Below are positions 8,001 to 15,143 of a stretch of 64,000 bases of DNA, piece by piece (the first letter of the stretch is position 1; each line of letters begins with the position of its first letter). Under the pieces are notes generated by a model. It saw nothing but the letters and a program-made list of their open reading frames with translations, was not told the DNA's origin and did not search any database. The position numbers and the translations under genes were made by a program. The DNA lies in the NCBI RefSeq assembly GCF_039542385.1, contig NZ_BAABIA010000004.1:248001-312000 (forward strand), read 5' to 3'. The stretch comes from Prosthecobacter algae (lineage in GTDB: Bacteria; Verrucomicrobiota; Verrucomicrobiia; Verrucomicrobiales; Verrucomicrobiaceae).

Positions 8001-8849
8001 ATGTTCGTTTGGTCCAAGCTGTCGTCGGAAAAATGGAGCGATGCCTGGGAGGAACGTTTCGCAGGCAATACCGCCCTGAATTTGGTCATCACCACCGTCC
8101 CTGGGCGAACCACGATCCGCGTGGAAGCCTACGCGGAGAAGCGCAAGGAAGTCCTGGCTGTGCAGAAAATGTTTGGCGGCAGCGTCCGTGAAATTAAAAA
8201 CCGCAACTGGGCAGCCCTTTCTGCTGGTGCCATGCCCCCGATTCAGGTGCGAGGCAAACTGGTCATTTGCAGTGCCCGAACAGCAGCCGAGCTCAAAAAA
8301 GCCCAGTCGGAGCACGCGGGAAAAGAAGTCATCGGCATCCCTGCGGACATGGCTTTCGGAACAGGACACCATGCCACGACGGCCACTGTGCTGCGCATGC
8401 TGGTGGATGCGGCGGCACCCCTTCAGGGACGTCCTTGGAAAATGGCCGATCTGGGCTGCGGGAGCGGCATCCTCGCCATCGCCGCTGCCAAACTCAGAGC
8501 CACGAAAATTTGGGGCTGCGATTTTGACCCCAAGGCTGTGGAAGTCTCTGTGGACAATGCCAAGCGCAATGGCACCCCGGACATCAAGTTTACCGAAACC
8601 GACATTCTGAAGTGGAAGGCCCGCGAGCAATACGACATCGTCATTGCCAATATCTTTTACGACATCCTAGAAGCGGGGTTTCCCCAGATCGTCCGCGCTG
8701 TGAAGCCTGGCGGCACACTCATGGTTTCTGGCATTTTAAAAACCCAGGCCACCCCGTGCCTGGCCGTGGCCACCGCCTTGGGAATCCGTTGGGAGCGCAT
8801 CGTCACCCGAGGCAAGTGGGTGTCAGCCACCGGTATTTTGCCCGCCTGA
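8001..8849 (+). CDS. prmA: Ribosomal protein L11 methyltransferase (PrmA family)
   Basis: PrmA trimethylates lysines and the alpha-amino group of ribosomal protein L11 with S-adenosylmethionine in the cytoplasm. The 282-residue product has the usual two parts: an N-terminal substrate-recognition domain (about 1-90) and a class I methyltransferase domain. Key motifs are AFGTGHHATT at about 118-127, the SAM-binding loop DLGCGSGILAI at 150-160, an acidic D175 after the second strand, and ANIFYD at 216-221 in the place of the catalytic N-I-L motif. MFVWSK is a typical start. The gene converges on the dCMP-deaminase-like gene with only 14 bases between their stops. Assignment to PrmA rather than another class I methyltransferase is firm from the FGTGxHxTT motif. 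Confidence 0.92.
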   Translation: MFVWSKLSSEKWSDAWEERFAGNTALNLVITTVPGRTTIRVEAYAEKRKEVLAVQKMFGGSVREIKNRNWAALSAGAMPPIQVRGKLVICSARTAAELKKAQSEHAGKEVIGIPADMAFGTGHHATTATVLRMLVDAAAPLQGRPWKMADLGCGSGILAIAAAKLRATKIWGCDFDPKAVEVSVDNAKRNGTPDIKFTETDILKWKAREQYDIVIANIFYDILEAGFPQIVRAVKPGGTLMVSGILKTQATPCLAVATALGIRWERIVTRGKWVSATGILPA

Positions 8850-8863
8850 AAGCCGAAGGGCGA

Positions 8864-9325
8864 TCAGCCCGGTGACTGGTCGAAAGGGGAAACCACCTGA
8901 GGATAGTCGGTCAGTTGAACCAGTTGAATGCTGTAACGACTGGCAATCGCATCGGCCTCGGATTCCGGGTAGTCATCGCGATAATAGACTTCCTTGATGC
9001 CGTAGGCGCAGAGCATCTGCATGCAACTCGTGCAGGGTTTGGTCGTGCAGGCCACCAGCTTCACATTGCCACGGGTAAACAGGCTGCACAGATTCACCTC
9101 CGCATGGAGCATGTATTTGCGGCGGTCATCGCGGTCGATCCAAAATTCTGGATCAGCGTTGTAGCCGGGGGCCAAACCGTTGTAGGCGGTGCCAATGACG
9201 CGGTTGTCATAATCAATGGCCACGGCCCCGACCTTGCGAAAGGGATCCTCAGATCGCAGGCTGGCAACGTGGGCCAGTGCCATCGCGTATTCAGGGATCG
9301 TCAGTCGGGTCTTGGAATTTGGCAT
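8864..9325 (-). CDS. Zinc-dependent deoxycytidylate deaminase-like protein (ComEB/dCMP deaminase family)
   Basis: The 153-residue product carries the zinc-binding cytidine-deaminase signature: HAEVN at 74-78 with catalytic Glu76, and PCTSCM at 97-102 with zinc ligands Cys98 and Cys101. The N-terminal SEDPFRKVGAVAID and the GTAYNGLAPGYN segment match the dCMP deaminase branch, which converts dCMP to dUMP for dTTP synthesis. The overall length suits that branch. The start at 9325 follows from the first ATG and gives a normal N-terminus. A free cytidine or riboflavin-type deaminase is less likely because of the spacing of the motifs. Confidence 0.85.
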   Translation of the reverse strand: MPNSKTRLTIPEYAMALAHVASLRSEDPFRKVGAVAIDYDNRVIGTAYNGLAPGYNADPEFWIDRDDRRKYMLHAEVNLCSLFTRGNVKLVACTTKPCTSCMQMLCAYGIKEVYYRDDYPESEADAIASRYSIQLVQLTDYPQVVSPFDQSPG

Positions 9326-9454
9326 GGGCAGACAGAGCCGAAACGCCCAAAAGCGTCAACGAAGAAGGCATGATTTGAAATAAATGTGACTACTGTTCAA
9401 ATGATTTATTGCATGTGTGTTCAAAAGAACTATTTCTTTAAATACTTAATGCTT

Positions 9455-9670
9455 ATGAACCAACAGCGTCACAATAAGATCTCCCGTCTCATTCGCCATC
9501 TCAAGCAAGTGATCCATACGGATAATGGATCGCTCGTTCGTCGTCGGGATTTGCTGTCAAGCCGTCAGGGAGACATACAGCTCGAGCTCGACTTTGGCGA
9601 TACGCGGGGTGCGCTTGCCCGCCAGCGATGGCTGGAAGGGGGTGTCGTCGAATCCTCAGTATTGCATTAA
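9455..9670 (+). CDS. Small hypothetical protein upstream of the EPS export genes
   Basis: I do not recognise this protein. From the ATG at 9455 it has 71 residues; the frame is open further upstream to 9386, but that stretch is AT-rich and reads more like promoter DNA. The first half is basic (RHNKISRLIRHLKQVIH), and there is a short acidic stretch (QLELDFGDTRG) near the middle. No signal peptide or membrane segment is visible. It lies about 200 bases upstream of the outer-membrane beta-barrel gene. It may not be a real gene: no ribosome-binding site stands out. Confidence 0.35.
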   Translation: MNQQRHNKISRLIRHLKQVIHTDNGSLVRRRDLLSSRQGDIQLELDFGDTRGALARQRWLEGGVVESSVLH

Positions 9671-9874
9671 ACCTGATTAAAGAATGAAAAATCAGGAAAT
9701 TTCCCTGAGGCTCAATGCGTTTGAATCGGGCTCCAAGTGGTAAAAAAGTGACATTTGAAACATTCTCTTCGCTTCAAAGGTCGTTTTTAGGATAGACAAG
9801 CGGCACCACAGTTGCTTTTATCACTTTTTAGCGAATCGGAATTTATCCCCCCAATCTCCGCCTTTCCCTCACGT

Positions 9875-11644
9875 ATGACAGCCTGCACACCCCATTCTCA
9901 CCGCTCTTTGTTGATCGCCATCGCATTAGGCGGCGTGCAGTTGATGGGACTTTCTTCCGCTTTGGCTCAGTATGGTGCCTCCCCCACACAGACTGGCCTG
10001 TTTTTCGACGACCTTCGTGCCCGCCAAAAGGCAGAGCGTGCGGCCACGAATTCAGGCACTCGTGATGGCGATGTGACCTATGATTACAAGAGTGGCGTTT
10101 ATCGCTCCAACGAAGAGGAAGGCATGGGGCAGCGCTCCACCGACTACCAGGCCGCCCGTGAGATCGCCCGTCCTTCTGTCCGCAGCGGTGGTGCAGCCTA
10201 TTCTGCCCGCACAGTGGGTGATTACACCAACTACGCTGGCCAGTACACATCGCCGACAGGCTTCTTCGCGCCGACCTACGTTTCAGATCCATTCCTGAAC
10301 GGTCGCCGCAACGTGAAGGTGGGGCCCATCAACGTCGGTTTTGGCCTCTACCAGGGTTTTGAATACAACGACAACGTCAATCGCTCGGGCACTAACCCGC
10401 AGTCGGATGTCATCAGCACCACTTTGCTGAACATTGATGCCAATTATCAGGTCACCCAAAACAACCGCCTGTCCATTTCGACGGCCATTGGCTTTGACCA
10501 TTACTTCGACAATCCCGATCTCGCCCCCTATGGCGGCGGCGATTTTGTGCTGAACGTGCTTCCGGGCAGCACCATCGCCTTTGATATCAAGGCCGGCCCA
10601 GTGTTCATCACAGTCTATAACCGCACTTCTGTCCGTCCGGCTGTCCGCAATGACTTCGCTTTGACCCAAAACCAAGTGTTCGGAGTGTTTCAGAATGACA
10701 CAGGGGTTGCTGCCAACTGGCGCATCAACTCCGATTGGACACTGGCCCTTAACTACATGCATTCTTTTGCCGATCCTCTTGAGGAAGCTGAAGAAGGCAC
10801 CGTGGACGCCGTCAATGACTCCCAGAACTTTGGCCGCACCACAGATTCCCTTCACGGTTCCCTCAGCTACAGCCCCACGGGTAGCTGGGTGGCTGGCGTC
10901 GAAGGTGGTATCACTAGCCTCCTTTACAATGGTGGCTTCAACAACGACGGCACGCTCAGCAACTTCGGCAGCTTCTTTGTTCTGCCAGTGGGGGACACCA
11001 CCTACATCCGTCTGGCGGCTGGCTACCAGAACTTCGACTTTGAAGATGTCCGCTTCGCCAAAGGTTCAACGCAATTCCCACGAATTGGCGGCATCCCTCT
11101 GACCAACGAAGACAACAATGACCTCAGTGACTTCTACTACGGCGTAACCATCAGCAATCAGTTGAATTCCCGCGTCAGCCAGTCCCTGTCCTTTGGTCAT
11201 GAGTCTTCCCTGAACGTGACTTCGAACTTCATCACCTCTGACTACATCAACTATGGCCTTTCGGTCATCGCCTGGAAAGGTAGCCGCATCTCCCTCAGCG
11301 GTTATTATGAAGACGCTGAAGCTTCTGGCGGTGCCTATGCTCAGGACCTTAGCCAGTATGGTCTCGACTTCCACGTCGCCCATCGCTTGTCCTCTAAAAT
11401 CAGTCTCGGTGCTGGTTATCACTTTGGCCGCACCAATTCAAATGCCGCTGGTGAATTTGCAAGCTTCGGCAACTTCGATCAGCACGCGTTTAACTTTGAC
11501 CTGACGTATGTGCTTTCGCCGAAGTGCAATGTGTCCCTGGGGTATCGGTACTACATCACTGATGTCACCTCTGGAGCTCCAGGCTTCAATAACCAGGACT
11601 TTGAGCAGAACCGCGTCATTCTAGGCGTCAATTACAACTTCTGA
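9875..11644 (+). CDS. Outer-membrane beta-barrel protein of the exopolysaccharide export block
   Basis: The product is 589 residues from the ATG at 9875, which opens a signal peptide ending in SSALAQ. After an N-terminal periplasmic stretch (about 30-140) the sequence is a long run of alternating polar/hydrophobic strands with many Tyr, Asn and Gly residues, such as INVGFGLYQGFEYNDNVN, and ends in GVNYNF with a terminal Phe, the classic outer-membrane beta-barrel sign. It resembles the putative beta-barrel porin 2 (PF10082-like) proteins that accompany Wza/Wzc-type exopolysaccharide genes. The neighbours 11695 and 12553 support a role in polymer secretion. An upstream ATG-type start at 9812 would spoil the signal peptide and is rejected. 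Confidence 0.82.
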   Translation: MTACTPHSHRSLLIAIALGGVQLMGLSSALAQYGASPTQTGLFFDDLRARQKAERAATNSGTRDGDVTYDYKSGVYRSNEEEGMGQRSTDYQAAREIARPSVRSGGAAYSARTVGDYTNYAGQYTSPTGFFAPTYVSDPFLNGRRNVKVGPINVGFGLYQGFEYNDNVNRSGTNPQSDVISTTLLNIDANYQVTQNNRLSISTAIGFDHYFDNPDLAPYGGGDFVLNVLPGSTIAFDIKAGPVFITVYNRTSVRPAVRNDFALTQNQVFGVFQNDTGVAANWRINSDWTLALNYMHSFADPLEEAEEGTVDAVNDSQNFGRTTDSLHGSLSYSPTGSWVAGVEGGITSLLYNGGFNNDGTLSNFGSFFVLPVGDTTYIRLAAGYQNFDFEDVRFAKGSTQFPRIGGIPLTNEDNNDLSDFYYGVTISNQLNSRVSQSLSFGHESSLNVTSNFITSDYINYGLSVIAWKGSRISLSGYYEDAEASGGAYAQDLSQYGLDFHVAHRLSSKISLGAGYHFGRTNSNAAGEFASFGNFDQHAFNFDLTYVLSPKCNVSLGYRYYITDVTSGAPGFNNQDFEQNRVILGVNYNF

Positions 11645-11694
11645 TCTGTTTCGGGCTGTATTTCTCGCCCGTTCGATTCTTTTATCTGACTGCC

Positions 11695-12420
11695 ATGTCT
11701 GTTTTTCGCACCTGCGCTTTTCTTCTCTTCACTTCCGCCAGCTTTTCTCTGGCGCAGGATCCGGGCTTTCGTGAACTTGACGAGCGCCGTGCTGCTACGC
11801 CGACACCAGCCCCGACCGGGGACGTCGCTCGTTCTGCTGCCGTTCTCAATTCGATGGATGTCCTTGATGACACCCAAATCATCGAGTCTGGAGATCTTAT
11901 CAGCATGCGCGTGGTGGAAGATCGCCGTGAACCTCAGCAAATGCGCGTGGGTGCCACGGGAGAAGTGACGGCTCCGCATATTGGTCTCGTCAAAGCTGCT
12001 GGTCGCACCTGCCGCCAGCTTGCTTTTGAAGTGAAGCGCCGTCTCGAGCAGAACTACTACAATTCCGCTACCGTCGTGGTGTCCATTGACCTTAAGCGTC
12101 AGGACGATCCAAATGCTCGCGTGCGTTACGGCAGCTCCGAGATCGATTTCTTCACGGTTTATGGCCAAGTGCTCCGCCAGGGCAAGTATGAGCTTCCTCA
12201 AGACGAAGACATCACTATCAGCCAGGCCATCCTTCGTGCGGGTGGCTTTGCGCAGTTTGCCAATCCTCAGAAGGTCAAGCTGGTGCGCAAGACCGCCCAA
12301 GGCAACAAGACCATTCTAGTGAATCTGGACAGCATCATGCGCCAGGGAAACCTCGACTACGACGTTTACCTCCGCAAAAACGATGTGATCATCGTGGACG
12401 AGAAAAAAGTGAACTTTTAA
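11695..12420 (+). CDS. Polysaccharide export protein (Wza/Poly_export family)
   Basis: The 241-residue protein has a signal peptide (about 1-20, ending SFSLAQ), a Poly_export domain at about 60-135 (LISMRVVEDRREPQQMRVGATGEVTAP, then RTCRQLAFEVKRRLEQNYY) and an SLBB domain at about 145-215 with VYGQVLRQGKYELPQDEDIT and SQAILRAGGFAQFANP. Such proteins form or contact the outer-membrane channel for capsule or exopolysaccharide. The lipobox cysteine of classical Wza is absent, so this one may be a soluble periplasmic partner of the beta-barrel encoded just upstream. It sits 50 bases after that gene and 132 bases before the Wzc-like gene. Confidence 0.9.
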   Translation: MSVFRTCAFLLFTSASFSLAQDPGFRELDERRAATPTPAPTGDVARSAAVLNSMDVLDDTQIIESGDLISMRVVEDRREPQQMRVGATGEVTAPHIGLVKAAGRTCRQLAFEVKRRLEQNYYNSATVVVSIDLKRQDDPNARVRYGSSEIDFFTVYGQVLRQGKYELPQDEDITISQAILRAGGFAQFANPQKVKLVRKTAQGNKTILVNLDSIMRQGNLDYDVYLRKNDVIIVDEKKVNF

Positions 12421-12451
12421 GGCCCTCGCTGGTTAGATATAGGGTCTTTTT
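12421..12451 (+). terminator. Weak terminator candidate between the Wza-like and Wzc-like genes
   Basis: GGCCCT (12421-12426) can pair with AGGGTC (12441-12446) with one G-T wobble, followed by five T residues. The stem is short and the loop is 14 bases, so at most partial termination is expected. Confidence 0.3.
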
Positions 12452-12552
12452 GAACTTGTGCGTGTCCTGAACTTTCGAATGCAAAGGCCGCTTTGGCGTG
12501 GCATCATGCATGTCCATGCATCTGCCACCACAGATGACTCTATCTTTTTGCC

Positions 12553-14748
12553 GTGAATAATCCTCCTCCGAACCTTCTGGATGCCAACTTGGCTCTGCCT
12601 GGGCAGAACCCGTCCACCAACCTGAACCGGATTCATGAGACTTCGGCCAAGTTTCAGCGCTACCGCCTGTTGCTGGCCCGCCGCTGGTGGTTTCTTTTGC
12701 TGACTGCAAGCATCGGGGTTTGCATTGCTGCCTTGCAGATCATGAACAAGCCGGTGAACTACACCTCGCTGGCCAAACTGGTGGCTGGTGGCCGCATGGT
12801 GGCACAGGGGGACCTGAACTGGCAGGAGACCATGCAGGACTTTTACGGGACGATCACCGAGACCCTGGAAAGTGCCGATCTGAAGAAGCGCACCCTTACC
12901 CGCGTGCAGGCCCTGCACCCGGATCTCAAGGACTCCGAGGTGGAAATCAAGGTCAGCCAGACCCGTGGTTCGGCCATTTTTAACGTCTTTGCCATCGGTG
13001 CAGAACAGAAGTACACGCAGATTTTCCTCGAAGCTCTGCTGGATGAGTTTGTCTCTTTCCGCCAGCAGATCCGCGAACAGGGATTGGAGCGCGCCCTGAA
13101 CACCTTCACCGAGACGGTGGTTAAAAAGAGCAAGGAACTCGAAGATCGTGGGGAGAAGCTGGAGGCCTTCCGCAAAGCAAACAACATCGTGACCCTGACG
13201 AATGGCAACAACGAAGCGGCGGCCTTCCTCATCAGCCTCAAAATTAAAAAGAAGTCTCTTGAGACGGAACTGAACGATATCACCCTGGCCCTGGCAGATG
13301 TGGATCAGGCGATGATCAACCGTGAGCGTTCTCTCACCACTGCTCCCCAAGGCAGCCCTGCGGCCCCAGCTCCCACAGATAAACCGGCACCGAATGTTGA
13401 GACCACCAACAACAGTCTCGGACTCACTTCCGTCGAGCGGGATTACCTGGAAACCCGCAAGAGCATCCTACGATTGGAAAATGAGCGGCTGAAACTTCTC
13501 AAGTCCTTCAAGGGACAGCACCCGATGGTGGTGGATGTGGATGAAAAAATCGAGTCTGAGAAAGCTCTCCTCGCCAATTTCCAGGAGGAGATCATCAAGG
13601 AGCTTCGCGGCCAGCAGGCCGACTTAGAGCGCCGTGTGCGCGGTATGGAGCAGCAGATTGTGGCCCAGGAAAAGGAGGCCATTGAGCTGGGGTCCAAGTT
13701 GGCCCAGCACGAACGCCTTGAGGAAGAGTTTAAGGCGACCAAGCTGGCCCACGACCGCATGTTTGAGCGTGTGCAGGAATTCCAGCAGTTGCAGAACGTT
13801 CAGACCGACTACGTGGCGGTGCAGGAGCATGCTTCGTTGGCCCTGAAGACTGATGCTCAATGGCTGACACCTCTCAGCATTGGCCTTGTTTTAGGTTTGG
13901 CTGCGGGCGTCATCATCCTCCTGATTTTTGATCATCTGGATGACCGGATGAACTCCTTCAGTGAGTTCCAGTCCATTTTCCCTGGGGAGGCCGTTCTGGG
14001 TCAGGTTCCCGATCAGCGCCAGCGTGGCGACGTGCAATTGCTGCAGCCCAATGATCAGCGCCATCTCTACGCAGAGGCATTCCGCAACATTCGTTCGTCC
14101 ATTCTATTCAAAAACTGGCAGGGTAAAATGCCCAAGACGATCTTGATTACCAGTGCGGTTCCGAACGAAGGTAAAACGACGGTCACTTCGAATCTCGCTG
14201 TGACGCTCGCCCTTGGCGGTGCCCGCGTCTTGCTGGCAGACTGCGACTTGCGCCGTGGCGGTGTCAGCGAATTGTTCAAGCTCCCTGTCAGCCCAGGTCT
14301 GACCGAGGTTCTGCGCGGCAGCCTGCATTGGCGTGATGCCGTTCAGGAAACCTCCACCCGCAATCTGCACTTACTGGCCCGTGGTGAAGTGTTCGACCAG
14401 ACTTCCGAGATGCTGCTTTCCAAAAAAGCCGAGGAAGTGCTGCATGAGATGGGGGCTGAATACGATTACGTCGTCTTCGACAGTGCTCCTGTTCTCGTGG
14501 CGGACGACACGGGCAGCTTTGCCCCGAAAGTGGATACGGTCCTCTTTGTAGTCCGCATGTCCTCCACCATGGCCCGACTCAGCGGTAAGGCGCTCGATTC
14601 CTTGTATGAGCGTCAGGTCAATGTCGGCGGCGTGATCCTCAACCGGGCTTCCACCAGCCTCAAAGAGTACACGTATTACAATTACGCCAGCTACTACTAC
14701 ACCCCTGCTGCTCGCAAGGACGCACCGCCTGCACCCGCCAAAGTCTGA
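12553..14748 (+). CDS. Wzc-like polysaccharide co-polymerase with BY-type tyrosine kinase domain
   Basis: This 731-residue protein combines an N-terminal Wzz-like chain-length domain, between transmembrane helices at about 45-63 and 437-459, with a cytoplasmic bacterial tyrosine kinase. A long coiled-coil region occupies about residues 180-430. Kinase motifs are Walker A PNEGKTT at 537-543, Walker A' with Asp563 and Asp565 (LLADCDLRRG), and Walker B VVFDSAP with Asp643. The C-terminal tail has a tyrosine cluster (Tyr706, 708, 709, 711, 714, 715, 716), the expected autophosphorylation region. It should control polymer length and export together with the two upstream genes. The start is a GTG. 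No cognate phosphatase or glycosyltransferase genes lie next to it. Confidence 0.92.
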   Translation: MNNPPPNLLDANLALPGQNPSTNLNRIHETSAKFQRYRLLLARRWWFLLLTASIGVCIAALQIMNKPVNYTSLAKLVAGGRMVAQGDLNWQETMQDFYGTITETLESADLKKRTLTRVQALHPDLKDSEVEIKVSQTRGSAIFNVFAIGAEQKYTQIFLEALLDEFVSFRQQIREQGLERALNTFTETVVKKSKELEDRGEKLEAFRKANNIVTLTNGNNEAAAFLISLKIKKKSLETELNDITLALADVDQAMINRERSLTTAPQGSPAAPAPTDKPAPNVETTNNSLGLTSVERDYLETRKSILRLENERLKLLKSFKGQHPMVVDVDEKIESEKALLANFQEEIIKELRGQQADLERRVRGMEQQIVAQEKEAIELGSKLAQHERLEEEFKATKLAHDRMFERVQEFQQLQNVQTDYVAVQEHASLALKTDAQWLTPLSIGLVLGLAAGVIILLIFDHLDDRMNSFSEFQSIFPGEAVLGQVPDQRQRGDVQLLQPNDQRHLYAEAFRNIRSSILFKNWQGKMPKTILITSAVPNEGKTTVTSNLAVTLALGGARVLLADCDLRRGGVSELFKLPVSPGLTEVLRGSLHWRDAVQETSTRNLHLLARGEVFDQTSEMLLSKKAEEVLHEMGAEYDYVVFDSAPVLVADDTGSFAPKVDTVLFVVRMSSTMARLSGKALDSLYERQVNVGGVILNRASTSLKEYTYYNYASYYYTPAARKDAPPAPAKV

Positions 14749-14975
14749 TTCGCCTGCCCCTTTTCTGAGGCGTCCAAATAGCATTCAGCCTAAAATGGGA
14801 GTGTGAAGTGTCTTTTCCTTCCGGCGCAGCCGCCCGAGGGGAGCGCGGAGATTCGCTTCGCGGCTTCGCACCTCTCCGCAAGCCGAAATAAGATGCAGCG
14901 CAGCCACCGCTTTATTCAATGAAGGTGACGAACGAACACCAGCCTGAAATTTAATCTGGTAGATCGATATCGCCA

Positions 14976-15010
14976 GCCCCTCACCTAGCCTCTCCCAGAG
15001 GGAGAGGGAC
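14976..15010 (+). repeat. Palindromic repeat, copy 1
   Basis: The element reads CCCCTCACC, then a CCTCTCC/GGAGAGG stem around a short loop (14989-15007). Copy 2 at 15045-15081 has the same layout in inverse orientation, and a third related element is at 45080-45123. This resembles widespread short dispersed intergenic palindromes of GC-rich bacteria. Confidence 0.6.
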
Positions 15011-15044
15011 AGTCGCTTGGTCTGCTATATTTAAGGCAAAAAGA

Positions 15045-15081
15045 CGTCCCCCTCCCCAGAGAGGAGAAGGCAGGGGTGAGG
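15045..15081 (-). repeat. Palindromic repeat, copy 2 (inverted relative to copy 1)
   Basis: Read on the minus strand it begins CCTCACCCCTGCC and continues into CTCCTCTCTGGGGAGG, matching the layout of copy 1. Together the two copies could form a long stem of roughly 30 imperfect pairs around a 34-base spacer, which may act as a transcription barrier between the convergent genes. Confidence 0.55.
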
Positions 15082-15143
15082 AATCGAGGTGATTTTTGCC
15101 AATCGTATTAGACTTCTTATTTCGTCAGGTCGGTATGAAGCGA

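Larger units (their letters stand above)
14749..15143. other. 395-base non-coding region rich in palindromic elements
   Basis: No credible gene is seen here. The left part holds a GC-rich hairpin (GCGGAGA at 14845-14851 with TCTCCGC at 14873-14879, and CGCTTCGCGG between them). The right part holds two copies of a palindromic repeat in opposite orientation (14976-15010 and 15045-15081). The region separates the convergently arranged EPS block and the PSD1-type cytochrome gene. Confidence 0.7.

Noticed and set aside
9386-9454. Upstream part of the small open frame before the EPS genes
   Set aside because: The stretch is AT-rich with many Phe, Tyr, Met and Cys codons and looks like promoter DNA rather than coding sequence.
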